Of a stretch of 64,000 bases of DNA, positions 38,073 to 50,949 are shown piece by piece. The translations under genes were made by a program, and so were the position numbers. The DNA is from Helichrysum umbraculigerum. Its lineage: Eukaryota > Streptophyta > Magnoliopsida > Asterales > Asteraceae. Numbering within the stretch: the first letter of the stretch is position 1; each line of letters opens with the position of its first letter. The DNA lies in assembly GCA_949592205.1 (NCBI GenBank), contig CATIUR010000001.1:63258559-63322558 (forward strand), given 5' to 3'. The notes below the pieces were generated by a model, which saw only the letters and a program-made list of their open reading frames with translations, had not been told where the DNA came from and made no database searches.

Positions 38073-38898
38073 TTTACCCGTTCGTTTAACGTTTTAATTA
38101 ATCGTATAACGTTTTATATAATACGTTTTGTTAACGATTTAAAATCCGATATTTTAAATAAAAGTTTTACTCAAATAACATATTTTAAGTTACTAAAATA
38201 ATATTCGAGATTTCGTTTGGTCACCGGTCGCGAATCGTGCGTTTATTCGAATTATGTAACGTTTCTAAACGTTTTAACTGTACGTGTGTAATCGCGATAT
38301 TTTTACTTGAAGTATTTTATCAAAATACTTATTATGAAGTTATAAAAATATAACTTAAGTGTATTTCACGTGTCGGGCGCGTTTCACGCGTTTTTGTACT
38401 GTAAGGTTACGTTTTACCCAAAACGTATAACGTGTAATATATTATCGTAATATATTAAAGTAAATAATATTTGTTTGGATAACTCCACATTATTTTAAAA
38501 GTTTGTCACCAACGTCCATAGTAAATAGTGTCGGACCTCGTCCGGTTCATAAATGTACGATTTAAACAAATCGTAGAAACGTGTATGTAATTACACAAAA
38601 TGTCACACATATTTAGATTAATATAATACTAAATACACGTAATTACAAGTAATTAGGCACTAATCATAGTCCTAAATTAGCGGGTGTCACATTTCGGGGC
38701 GAAACCCCAAAACCCAAACCCTAAACCCTAACCCCAAAACCCCAAACCCTAATGGATTTTCATTTGCGTGAAATTTTTCTCTGTCTAACTCTTACTCTCT
38801 AAACTTTTCTCTCAAGGCGATTTGTACGAACATACTATTGTGCTATTGATTCAACCCTTTAATCCGTGTTTTCTTCTTGGAATTCATTGATTGTTACA

Positions 38899-41595
38899 AT
38901 GAATCCATCAAATACCACTACTGAATCACTTAAACAGCCTCCAGATCCACCCGATACAGCTGGATCTGAGACTTTTGCAAGCCCGACTCAACAATTTTAT
39001 GATCTGCCTCCGGTACCATTATTGTCTCCAGCTGAACGTCGTATTAAGCTCAGAAGCTCAGTTACGAATGCGATTGATCTGAGTAATGATGTAGAAGTGA
39101 AGATTACATCCGGAAAATCTATGAAATTGAAGAAGCGTAAGCAGCGTATCAAGTTATTGAAAAACAAAGGTACTTCTATTGCTAATACAAAATTGCTTAA
39201 TGAATCTTTAACTTCTGATATTGCTGAACCGGTTATGAATGATATTAATCTGAACAAACAACAAACTAATTCCTCTAAATCGGTTAAAGAGGTGATTGGT
39301 TTTTTTGAGTCTCATGGTGATGATAAACCTGATTTAGCTTATGCCTATGTTCCACCTCCTAGTGAGCAGTTGATTTGTACTAAGAATAAGAAAATTGATT
39401 CCCCTGATACTCCAATTGAGGTTGACCCGATTGTTTCAAGTGGAAAATTATTGAATCTTGAATCTGCTGCTCTTTCGGTTGCTAAAATGCTTAAACAAGA
39501 TGCTGTTAATGTGGGTAAGGTTAACATGAGGAGTAATATTGATGAAGTTGTTATTCCTATGTTTGAAACTGGATGTAAGGGTAATGAAGATAGTAAAGCT
39601 GTGAGTGATGATACTATGGGGAATGGAAAGTTTGAGTATGCTGTTAATTTTGATAATGGTAATAATGTTGAAGATAGGCATAGTGATATGGATATGGAGT
39701 TAGAAACAAAAGGAATTGCAGATTGATGCTGATATAAACCTAAAAAGTGGTGATGTGAATTCAAATGTAGCCGGTAAGGTTGGAGTTAGTCAGGTAAAGG
39801 CTAGCACTAATCTTGATTTTCATATGGGTGTTGAAAAAATGGTGGGCAGCAGAGTTTTAATGGTACAAAATCTGTTAATTCTAGTGGAAATGTTTGGAAC
39901 TCTAATAGGGTATCTTTTGCTGAACTATTAAAAAAGAGTAATGAAGAAGATGAAGTAAAGATGGAATATGTTCCACCAGTCAGACTTGAAAATGGGCAGA
40001 AAAGAGTGCAATTCTCAGAAGAAGAAGTTAGGAAAGGAGGTTGTTGTTTTAGTTTGCAACTATATGGCTATTTTATTGGAACTTCCATGGATTATCAGAT
40101 GGTAAATGCTAGCCTTAGGAGGATGTGGAGGAACTATGAATTAAAAGAGGTGACTGAAACAGGTGCTGGATTTTATTTGTGCAAGTTTAAAAGTGAGAAA
40201 GGGATGAAAGCTGTACTAGAAAGTGGCCCCTGGTTGGTCAATAATATACCCTTTTTCTTGAATCAATGGGAGCCAGGAGTTTGGCTTGAAAAAATTGAGC
40301 CACAGAAGGTCCCATTGTGGGTTTGTATTCACAATATCCCTATTGAATTGTGGAATGGAAAAAGTATTGGTAAGCTTGTGAGTAGTGTGGGAAAGCCTCT
40401 GTTAATGGACAAGATCACTATGGATAGATGCATTAATAAAAATGGGAGGATGGGTTATGCTAGAGTGTTGGTGGAAGTTGTTGCTGATGAAGAATTGCCA
40501 AGTTTCATAGAATTTGAATATCCTGCTATGGGAAATTCTGAACCAAAAGTGGGAAGGCTTGTGGTTAGCTTTCAATGGAAACCACCTTTTTGCACTTATT
40601 GTAAAGTTTTTGGTCATACCATGAAGCAATGTAAGGTTAGGCCAGAAACAGAAGAGGAGAGGGCTGCTAAAGTTTTAAAAGAAGCTTTGAATGTGGTTGG
40701 AAATGATATAGTGGATGGGAGTGATAAGGAAGGCTTTCAATTGGTGGGTAGAAGGAATAAGACTGTTAACAGGTTGAATATGAATTGGAAACAGAGCATG
40801 GCTAAAGGGAATGGATCAAATAATGTTGGTAGAGGGCAGTAGGGGTATAATGGTCAAGGGCAGTATCAATCTCAGAACAGGGTAAGTGTGTTTGATAGAA
40901 TTAGGGGAAGAAATCAGAGCAATAAAATGGTGTATAGGGCTGTTAATGTGAATGGTAAAATTGATGGGGTATCAAAGTCAGGGTTAAATGGGGAAAAAAC
41001 AATGGTGAATGAAGTAGTGAATAAAAGTCAATTGGGAATGCAAGTAGGTCAAACTTCAAAGCAAGGGGGTATTGATGATAAAATTGGGCAGCAAAGTGGT
41101 TCTGTAAAATTTAAAGAAAGTGTAAAGAATGATGGAAAGGGGATAACAAATACTTATTCAAAGGAGTATTTGGGTGATTCTAGTAAGTTAGATAATGCAA
41201 AGGATTCTGTTATGGATTTAAATGAATTCCCAACATCAAACAAGTTTAGTAGTTTAAATGATGAGAATAAAGAGATGGATGATTCTGACTCTGATGATGA
41301 TTGGGAGGTAGAGTTGGGAATGTACAACTATCAAAAGAAAACTGTATTTGCTCTTTTGAGTGATAAGGTGCAACCATCAAGTGATATTGCAAACACTTGG
41401 AGTATTCCACAGATTGACTACTTCAATGCTAATTGTCAGGAATTTGGCTTGCAACCAATTATTGACAATGAAGATGTTGCTTCTGAAGTTCATGGTACTG
41501 CTGCACTTATGAGAATTGATGATGATGGTGAGTCTGCTGCCATGCTGAAGGGTATTGATGGCAATCATTTATCTACTATTTCCAATGGCTGTTAA
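38899..41595 (+). pseudogene. LINE ORF1 (DUF4283-type nucleic-acid-binding protein), broken
   Basis: Start ATG 38899 (MNPSNTTTES). A Lys/Asn-rich N-terminal region precedes a domain of the DUF4283 type (about 40040-40360; GPWLVNNIPF, then WVCIHNIPIELWN) and a CCHC zinc knuckle (CTYCKVFGHTMKQC, 40594-40635). A low-complexity Asn/Asp/Gly-rich tail follows. The frame is lost at about 39715 and regained at about 39840, so two indels compensate. A TAG lies at 40840-40842. ORF1 proteins of plant L1 elements bind element RNA. The end overlaps ORF2 by 11 bases. Confidence 0.88.
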
Positions 41596-42349
41596 AGCAA
41601 TGGCTTGGAATGTGAGGGGGCTGAGTAATTCTTCTAGCCAAGAGCATGTATTAAAATTTATGCATAATGGTAATTATAGTATTTGTGGGTTGTTAGAAAC
41701 CCATGTTTATAAGAGTAATTTACTTAGGATAGGTAATAGGATGTTTGGGCATTGGGAGTGGGTTTCCAATAGTTCTGTTTGTGTAGGTGGTACTAGAATT
41801 ATGGTGGGTTGGGATGCTAATTCTGTTAGAGTAATGTTATTAGATCAACATCCTCAGGTTATGCATTTTTATGTTGAGCCTGTGAATGGTTTGAAGGGGT
41901 TTTATTGTTCTTTTGTTTATGGTTATCACAAAATGGTTCCAAGAAGGGAATTATGGAAGAGTTTGAGAAAGCATCAAAGAGTGGTGAAAGAGGAACCATG
42001 GGTATTACTTGGGGATTTTAATGCTACTTTAGATCCTAGTGAGCACTCTGCTGGTTCTTCATTTATAACCAAAAGTATGTGTGAGTTTATGGAATGTGCT
42101 AGTGATATATCAATTGATGATATTGGAGGTTCTGGGTTAAAATTCACATGGAATCAGACTCCAGGGAAAACTGATGGTATAATGAAGAAGTTAGATAGGA
42201 TTATGGTAAACGAGGGTTTTATGGTTGGTTTTCCTTCTTCAACTGCACAATTCATGCCTTTTTTACAATCTGATCATAGTCCAATGATTCTAACCATTCC
42301 TGAAATTGAAAAGGCTAAACCAAAGCCTTTTAAATTTCCAAACTATTTG

Positions 42350-44839
42350 TGTAACACCCCCGTTCCGATAACGAAACGAGAGGTCACATTTATTGCTAAG
42401 TCATAAATGTACTAATAAATTCTTTGTAATTATAAATGACAATCTATTAAATGATAACCTAAATAAATGTCCAACTGAAATAAATAGTGGTCTCTATGGC
42501 AAGTCCAAGTCTTGAAGCTCTCGCACTCATCCCACATTACCCAGAGTACCTGCCGCAGGAAAAAAAATGCGGCTGAGCTTATTGCTCAGTGCGCGGATGT
42601 AGACAGTAATAAACAGTAACAATTTTAATATTTTAAAATAAGAATGAAACGGAATAAATAAGTAAAATTTACTTTCTTCCAAAAAGTCACCCTTCGAGTA
42701 ACACCACCCTTACACCAGAGTAAACAAATGAAATAAAGGCTGAAGCAACGAGGGGTTGGGTTATTTTATACCGAGTACCCTACAAACAAAATATCCACTG
42801 CACAACACCGGTGCCAAATAATATCATATCTTGTGCAATATATCACAATCACACACTGGTCATGACTCCAGGTGGTTCCCCTATATCGGAAGGTGTGTAT
42901 GGCACTACACCACACGACCGCTCTATACAAATTATATCATATCAAACATATCCTAGGATGCATCCATACGCCCCCCAAATAATCCAAAAGCTCTCCCACG
43001 AGCACAAATCAAAAGCTCTCCACGAGCATAATCACACAATCACATAATATCAACAAAGGGGAGACGCCGTGGACTAATCCCACCGCCACGGATAGTGCGA
43101 CGTCATTGGTGCCGCAATGACGCCCCTGTGGTCCTCCACAGGAAGCTGACTCGGTATACCTATTTCCGGTCTACAAAACTCTAGGGTTCTATGGGCGCAC
43201 AGTGAACATATAAACCAACCACACACCAGAGTATGTCCACTATGCATATGGAACCTAAATCAAATGAATCAAAGATATTTCGCAATAATGAATTCCCCGG
43301 GTTTTTCAAAAATCATTTTTCACGCAAGTTTTTCTCAAAAGTTTCCACAATTTATCAAGTCTCAAATAATACTTTAACTCACAACAATTTAACTCAAATG
43401 GGGGAATCAGATCACACAAGTATATCAAGATATCAACTGAACCACAAAAAGAACGCAAGGATATCAACAAAACATGGCAAGATAACGCTGAAAGAAGAGT
43501 ACAGACATCCGTACCTGAATAAGTGCCTAATTGACTCAAAGTCGAATGAATGCTCCATAGTCCTTCAAAAATTCTACACATAATGATTTAACTAACTTAG
43601 AATATTTACGTATTTAATATCCCATGCCCATTTCTTTTTATGGTTATGTACCTAAATATTATTAAATAATAATCCTCTTCATTACTTAACAAACTAAATT
43701 TCTTAAATGTTTAAGGACTGTTTTGAAATAATCTATTTGATAAAATATAAGTAATCATCATGTAAATATATATTCATGAACCGAACAGTAAGCCAATTTG
43801 TTCTATGCTAGTTTTAAAATACCAATATGTAGAGGACCAAAAATGTATAAACAATATGGTTACAACTTTAGATGAAAACATTCATATACTTTAGGGTCCT
43901 AAATGTAAATACTTTCTAAAAATCTCATGAAAATCATCTTCTTCATCGTGCCTTACATACACACCATTTTCGAATTTGTTTTCCTTATCTTAGCCTCATT
44001 TGAGTCTATGTAGTTATCCAAAACTAGTTCTAACACAATAATTCATATGTATGTAAGTTTTTAGGTACCGATTCGCAAATACGATAGATATTTTATAAGC
44101 CGAAACCTTCCGATGACGTAACTGAAACGGTGGTTTAAAGACTCAGTTTTTGTTCACTTAGTGTTAATGAAACTGAAATAAATCAATAGAAGAAGATCTA
44201 CAGATGAATTACATATAGTTCATATACAGATTGGTCTAAGAATTACCTTCGAAACGACACCGAATTTCAACCGAACTAAACAATTAGAAAGCTTTATGTT
44301 CCCATTTTAAATCGTCGTTTTCTCACTGTGTGTATCTCTCTGATGAACTTTTCCGCTGTAGTAGGTTAATTAGGTGTACGCATAATTTGGAGATCAAAAT
44401 CGTATATATACATATAACTTTTAATTCGGTCAAAGCGTGTCCCATAGAACCGGGATGGTTATAGCATCAACATTTACTACGTTTCTATCTCTCAGTTATT
44501 TCCATTTTTATAGTACAACCGATATTATCCAATATTCATTTAATATAAATTTTAATTTAATGTAATCTGATGTCTAGAATTATTTAATAATTATAATCAG
44601 TAACATATAATATAAAAATGTCAGTGTTAGCATTACTTTACTTGCTGAGATATAATATTGTAATTGTAACAATGATAATTCGTTAACTATCCCATGATTG
44701 TTATTAAACACTCAATACCATCATATGCGAATTTATACAATTTAAATATTTGGGCTCATTATAACATATCCCCCTAAAAATGATTTCGTCCCCGAAATCA
44801 ACGAATTTGACCACATTAGTTTTATTCCCGGTTATTATA
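42350..44839 (-). repeat. 3' LTR of the non-autonomous element
   Basis: Begins TGTAACACCCCCGTTCCGAT on the plus strand and ends GGTTATTATA. The right end contains a copy of the polypurine tract region (44767-44782) now included within the LTR. Confidence 0.88.
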
Positions 44840-44842
44840 ACA

Positions 44843-45100
44843 TATCTCCCTGAAAATGATTTCGTCCCCGAAATCAACGAATTTGACCACATTAGTTTTA
44901 TTCCCGGAAAATATTTTCGTCCCCGAAATCCACAAAATTATAAGTTGATCATATTTAATTTCTCCGGTTGTTATAGCGTATCCCACTAAAATGATTCTGT
45001 TCCCGAAATTGACAGGAATAATAGTTAATATTATTATATTCATTCATGGTTATTATAATATATCCCACTAAAAGAATGATTTCGTCCCTGAAATCAAAGA
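44843..45100 (-). repeat. tandemly repeated polypurine-tract module
   Basis: The module (minus-strand sense) of GGGGACGAAATCATTTT followed by CAGGGAGATATG is present in several drifting copies: PPT-like words at 44843-44858, 44980-44994 and 45061-45078, plus one at 44767-44782 now inside the LTR. Spacers share CAACGAATTTGACCACATTA in the two left copies. The copy at 44843 directly abuts the present LTR edge and is the likely PPT. Confidence 0.8.
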
Positions 45101-48100
45101 GAATTGAAGTCTATCCTTTAAGAAAATAGATAAAGTATCGATCACGAATAGAATTTTTGAGTTTCCATATTGCTTCACATTATAAATAATAATTCTACAA
45201 GATTTTGACATAATGAACATAGTACCTTTTTTTTTTTTCTTTTCATGAGGTAGAATTTTGTATGCTTATTCCTCACATGAGATCTCTTCACAAAATTTAT
45301 TGAGTGGATATTGAACTCTATTAAGCGGCTGATATTGTAACCTCATTAAGTAGACACGTGAAACACAGTATAGATGTTAGACAACGCATGGAGTAATGTT
45401 ATGCGATATGAAACTTCAAACTCGTTCCAACACCTCAAAAGAACCAACGAATCTCAAAAAAAATATATTATTATTATTATTTTATGTCAACTGATTATCG
45501 GAGTACATTCTAGTAATATCTAAGAAGTGGGTTGATGTTATAAGATAATCTATCATGACCCAGATTAAATTATTATTTCTCAACATTTTTGGGAGGCAAA
45601 TCACCAAATACATAGTAATGTCATTTCACATTTCTTGTACAAATTATTATTGAAACTTAAGAAATATTTTTATAATGATCCAATCATGATCATAACACGT
45701 CTCCCTGTACAACTTATATTTATAATTACGGTGGCCAAACATAATTGTAAATATACCTTACACATGTATTCATGTCACTCCCACTATGTATCTTAATTCA
45801 CTAGCTCTACATATGCAAATTAAACTATTAATATTGTCATTTTGTGTGTAGACCTCCAGATGTTCCTAGTCACATATAATTTTCAGCTAAGTAGTAACAT
45901 GATTTCAAACTTTAATGGTTAAGCATATACATATTATTTAATTATTCAATTCTCTACTATTTATAACTATCACCATCAATATTGAATTTTGATTTTGACT
46001 TTTATTATTATTATCTTAATAGAGACACCTTGTACTTATACGTAGTATACGGTTAATATTATGGCTCAAGAATGACCTATGAGTCAAATGTAGATAGATT
46101 GAAATTATATTAAAGACGAGTACGAACAGCCACTCGAAGTCTCCGATACGCACGTTAAGGTTCACAGTAACTTGATCGGGTCTCCAATCACAACAGTGAG
46201 TCCACGTATATATTGGCCGGTCTATATCGATACGGTGTCAAAGATGGGATCGTAAGACTTTCCTCTAGTATGTTGTCGAGTTCACCCATGAGTTCTGAGC
46301 TCGAATTGTGTTCTTCACTCCGATGACGTGCGGTTCTCAATTTTTTTTTTCTTTCTCAATTGATATTAGGGTCCTATTTTATTTCATGAGTAGTCAAGTG
46401 AGAGGAAATAGGGTATATAACACATTACGGGCTTGATAATCGAGATGGTTATAGATGTGATTTTGATCAATCCATTTTGCAGTTTAAGAAAACTTGGTGT
46501 TGTCAAAGTTAACCAAACACATAAGTTCTATTTTAAGAAATTTAACTCTATCTAAAAAGAAAGAAACTAGAGTTGACACTATGACCATTTTTCCATTCTA
46601 CTTTGGCAAGCCGCCCATTTACCCTTAATCTAATAGCTAGATTAAACTTGTTGACGACAATCTTATAAGAGCCATATTTTCCCACTTAATAGTTTTATAT
46701 ATAGGCAGAGTCAATTGTGGTTTACAAGTATTTAAATGAAATCTTACATGTTTGAAAGCTCATGCCACGACATATCAACTTTATAGCACTTGTACACATA
46801 TACATACAACATACTTATTAAATCAACACCTATAACTCAATCTGAAGGAGTACCCTCTAAATTTTTTATACATCAACACATTAAATAAAAAGATACACGT
46901 GATGTACGTCTTTTGGGCATTTATGATCCACTCAACTTCACACTGACAATTTATTAAATATACTTTGTATTTAACTTATTAACCTTTCATATTAGTACTT
47001 AACTTATTATCTTTTCATAAGTTTTCTAAATCATTGTTCCACAAAAATCCTCAGAAGAGACATTAACATGACATAACAATCCTAGCCACTTTAAAGAATA
47101 TAATCACTAGAATTTGGCACAAGTCTCTATTAGTCACTCCATAGCCTCCAAAAGGAATACAACTCTGAATATCCTAAGGCAACCAATGTCCGTGTATGTA
47201 AAGGCTGGGTCTAGCTTATATGCTTTTGAAAGAACTAATTCTTAATCTCATCGATTTGCCCACTATTTTGAAACTCATGGTGTTTACCTAAGTAATTTAT
47301 TCTTTATCTTTTCATCACAAAGTCTTTCTTGTAATATATATCAGCAACATGTTATCAAGTATCTAAATCGTGACTCCGTCAAGTCCTAAATATTTCAATT
47401 AAGATCTAACAGTACATGCATCAAGTATTTGAATGTCGAATCTTGGATTAATGAATTAAATATATAATAATCAATTAACAATTAATTTGTATTTCTCATA
47501 GCCTTCACGAGAAGACATTATATTCTTCGGATACGAATTACAAATAACCTTCATAAATGACATTTGTACTTTTTACTCTTATACAATCTCAAATGTAAAA
47601 TTTTTTACTATATTATCTTTTTTTTTTTTTTACCCTTAATCAAAAGATAATGTATATTGTATTTGACTCCTGTTGATTTCATTTACAACCTCATGATCGC
47701 TACAATAATATTACATATTCATCATTGTACATCTGAACTCCAAGCTAATGTTTCTTATATATGCTTGATTGGTCTAATATACAAGGTCTAAGAAGAACAA
47801 GATAGGTAATCCTATACTTCTAAGAAATCATAATTTTAATATTATTGATATTTTTTTAGCTAGCTCAACTGGATTCGGTTGCAAATGTTCATCAAGTATG
47901 TATGAATCAAATACTTCAATGTTAATTAAAATAATTATATCAACGTTATCATTAATTCCCTACCTACTTATCTCCATTCATAATTATTATATGCTATTAT
48001 AATATAGCCGTTTAAAAGAATGATGTCGTTCGCAAATCAACAATAATATAAGTCTAACCGTTAAGCAAGAGATGAGTATATCGTTCGCGAATAGACTTTT

Positions 48101-48444
48101 CAAGTTCCCATACGCGCTGCTTCTCGTTCGGAATTAATTCTCCACAATACTTGGATGCACATGATCGCCACAAGATGTAGTTAAGCGAAATGAACGTCTT
48201 CTTCAATCGATATGGAACACTCACAATACACGCACACAATTGTCACGAATTTTCCGTCGGGATTGCAATAGACGTAAATTAACTCCTTATAGTACACATA
48301 TAGATAATTATTGGAAACAAATGAAATACGGTAGAGTACAAGATAAAGGAAGCAGAATCCTATCCCATGATCTAATTCTATTTCGTGATCTACCCAAAAC
48401 TCACAGGTCAAACCTAAAGGCGAACTACAAGAAGGAACCTAGGC
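45101..48444 (-). other. internal region of the non-autonomous element, no coding capacity seen
   Basis: AT-rich, with stops in all frames. The longest open stretches are under 80 codons and resemble no retrotransposon domain. A diverged copy of the PPT-like module recurs near 47990-48110, which suggests internal duplication. Confidence 0.7.
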
Positions 48445-48455
48445 TCTGATACCAT
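48445..48455 (-). other. primer binding site (initiator tRNA-Met)
   Basis: The minus strand reads TGGTATCAGAGCC five bases inside the right LTR, the same PBS as the large gypsy element. Confidence 0.88.
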
Positions 48456-48459
48456 AAGT

Positions 48460-50949
48460 TGTAACACCCCCGTTCCGATAACGAAACGAGAGGTCACATT
48501 TATTGCTAAGTCATAAATGTACTAACAAATTCTTTGTAATTATAAATGGCAATCTATTAAATGATAACCTAAATAAATGTCCAACTGAAATAAATAGTGG
48601 TCTCTATGGCAAGTCTAAGTCTTGAAGCTCTCGCACTCATCCCACATTACCCAGAGTACCTGCCGCAGGAAAAAAAATGCGGCTGAGCTTATTGCTCAGT
48701 GCGCGGATGTAGACAGTAATAAACAGTAACAATTTTAATATTTTAAAATAAGAATGAAACGGAATAAATAAGTAAAATTTACTTTCTTCCAAAAAGTCAC
48801 CCTTCGAGTAACACCACCCTTACACCAGAGTAAACAAATGAAATAAAGGCTGAAGCAACGAGGGGTTGGGTTATTTTATACCGAGTACCCTACAAACAAA
48901 ATATCAACTGCACAACACCTGTGCCAAATAATATCATATCTTGTGCAATATATCACAATCACACACTGGTCATGACTCCAAGTGGTTCCCCTATATCGGA
49001 AGGTGTGTATGGCACTACACCACACGACCGCTCTATACAAATCATATCATATCAAACATATCCTAGGATGCATCCATACGCCCCCCAAATAATCCAAAAG
49101 CTCTCCCACGAGCACAAATCAAAAGCTCTCCACGAGCATAATCACACAATCACATAATATCAACAAAGGGCAGACGCCGTGGACTAATCCCACCGCCACG
49201 GATAGTGCGACGTCATTGGTGCCGCAATGACGCCCCTGTGGTCCTCCACAGGAAGCTGCCTCGGTATACCTATTTCCGGTCTACAAAACTCTAGGGTTCT
49301 ATGGGCGCACAGTGAACATATAAACCAACCACACACCAGAGTATGTCCACTATGCATATGGAACCTAAATCAAATGAATCAAAGATATTTTGCAATAATG
49401 AATTCCCCGGGTTTTTCAAAAATCATTTTTCACGCAAGTTTTTCTCAAAAGTTTCCACAACTTATCAAGTCTCAAATAATACTTTAACTCACAACAATTT
49501 AACTCAAATGGGGGAATCAGATCACACAAGTATATCAAGATATCAACTGAACCACAAAAAGAACGCAAGGATATCAAAAAAACATGGCAAGATAACGTTG
49601 AAAGAAGAGTATGGACATCCGTACCTGAATAAGTGCCTAATTGACTCAAAGTCGAATGAATGCTCCACAGTCCTTCAAAAATTCTACACATAATGATTTA
49701 ACTAACTTAGAATATTTACATATTTAATATCCCATGCCCATTTCTTTTTATGGTTATGTACCTAAATATTATTAAATAATAATCCTCTTCATTACTTAAC
49801 AAACTAAATTTTTTAAATGTTTAAGGACTGTTTTGAAATAATCTATTTGATAAAATATAAGTAATCATCATGTAAATATATATTCATGAACCGAACAGTA
49901 AGCCAATTTGTTCTATGCTAATTTTAAAATACCAATATGTAGAGGACCAAAAATGTATAAACAATATGGTTACAACTTTAGATGAAAACATTCATATACT
50001 TTAGGGTCCTAAATGTAAATACTTTCTAAAAATCTCATGAAAATCATCTTCTTCATCGTGCCTTACATACACACCATTTTCGAATTTGTTTTCCTTATCT
50101 TAGCCTCATTTGAGTCTATGTAGTTATCCAAAACTAGTTCTAACACAATAATTCATATGTATTTAAGTTTTTAGGTACCGATTCGCAAATACGATAGATA
50201 TTTTATAAGCCGAAACCTTCCGATGACGTAACTGAAACGGTGGTTTAAAGACTCAGTTTTTGTTCGCTTAGTGTTAATGAAACTGAAATAAAACAATAGA
50301 AGAAGATCTACAGATGAATTACATATAGTTCATATACAGATTGGTCTAAGAATTACCTTCGAAACGACACCGAATTTTAACCGAACTAAACACGTAGAAA
50401 GCTTTATGTTCCCTTTTTAAATCGTCGTTTTCTCACTGTGTGTATCTCTCGGATGAACTTTTCCGCTGTAGTAGGTTAATTAAGTGTACGCATAATTTGG
50501 AGATCAAAATCGTATATATACATATAACTTTTAATTCGGTCAAAGCGTGTCCCATAGAACCGGGATGGTTATAGCATCAACATTTACTACGTTTCTATCT
50601 CTTAGTTATTTCCATTTTTATAGTACAACCGATATTATCCAATATTCATTTAATATAAATTTTAATTTAATGTAATCTGATGTCTAGAATTATTTAATAA
50701 TTATAATCAGTAACATATAATATAAAAATGTCAGTGTTAGCATTACTTTACTTGCTGAGATATAATATTGTAATTGTAACAATGATAATTCGTTAACTAT
50801 CCCATGATTGTTATTAAACACTCAATACCATCATATGCGAATTTATACAATTTAAATATTTGGGGTCATTATAACATATCCCCCTAAAAATGATTTCGTC
50901 CCCAAAATCAACGAATTTGACCACATTAGTTTTATTCCCGGTTATTATA
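48460..50949 (-). repeat. 5' LTR of the non-autonomous element
   Basis: Same length (2490 bases) as the left LTR. It also ends with the PPT-module copy (50877-50892) and GGTTATTATA, directly before the ATTTG duplication. Confidence 0.88.

Larger units (their letters stand above)
21058..38691 (-). mobile_element. Ty3/gypsy retrotransposon, chromovirus, Tekay/Del-like, with nested solo LTRs
   Basis: LTRs at 21058-24497 and 32863-38691 begin TGTAACACCC and end GGGTGTCACA on the plus strand. A perfect 5-base target duplication, TTTCG, flanks the element (21053-21057 and 38692-38696). The element is on the minus strand: the PBS is beside the right LTR and the polypurine tract beside the left one. 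The order LTR, PBS, extra ORF, gag, protease, RT, RNase H, integrase, chromodomain-like tail, PPT, LTR places it among chromoviruses, and the very long LTRs suit Tekay/Del. I count about 45 differences between the LTRs over 3.4 kb by eye (about 1.3 percent), so it is young. Confidence 0.92.
32863..38691 (-). repeat. 5' LTR of the Tekay-like element, split by a solo LTR
   Basis: The LTR is in two parts, 32863-35724 and 38073-38691. The insertion at 35725 duplicates TTTAC, and the intact partner LTR shows the uninterrupted junction CGTTTACCCGTTCG near 23877. (TA)n tracts at 34267-34339 and 34399-34424 differ in length from the partner. Confidence 0.92.
42350..50949 (-). mobile_element. non-autonomous LTR retrotransposon (LARD-like) inside LINE ORF2
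   Basis: Two 2490-base LTRs (42350-44839 and 48460-50949) flank a 3.6-kb internal region. A 5-base duplication, ATTTG, is at 42345-42349 and 50950-50954. The PBS next to the right LTR puts it on the minus strand. I see no gag, protease, RT or integrase motif inside, so it depended on proteins supplied by another element. I count about 30 LTR differences by eye (about 1.3 percent), so the insertion is recent. Confidence 0.9.

Noticed and set aside
42811..43583. Repeated 78- and 116-codon frames in the LARD LTRs (also near 48921 and 49343)
   Set aside because: They occur in both LTRs simply because LTRs are duplicates; they vary freely between copies and have no domain.
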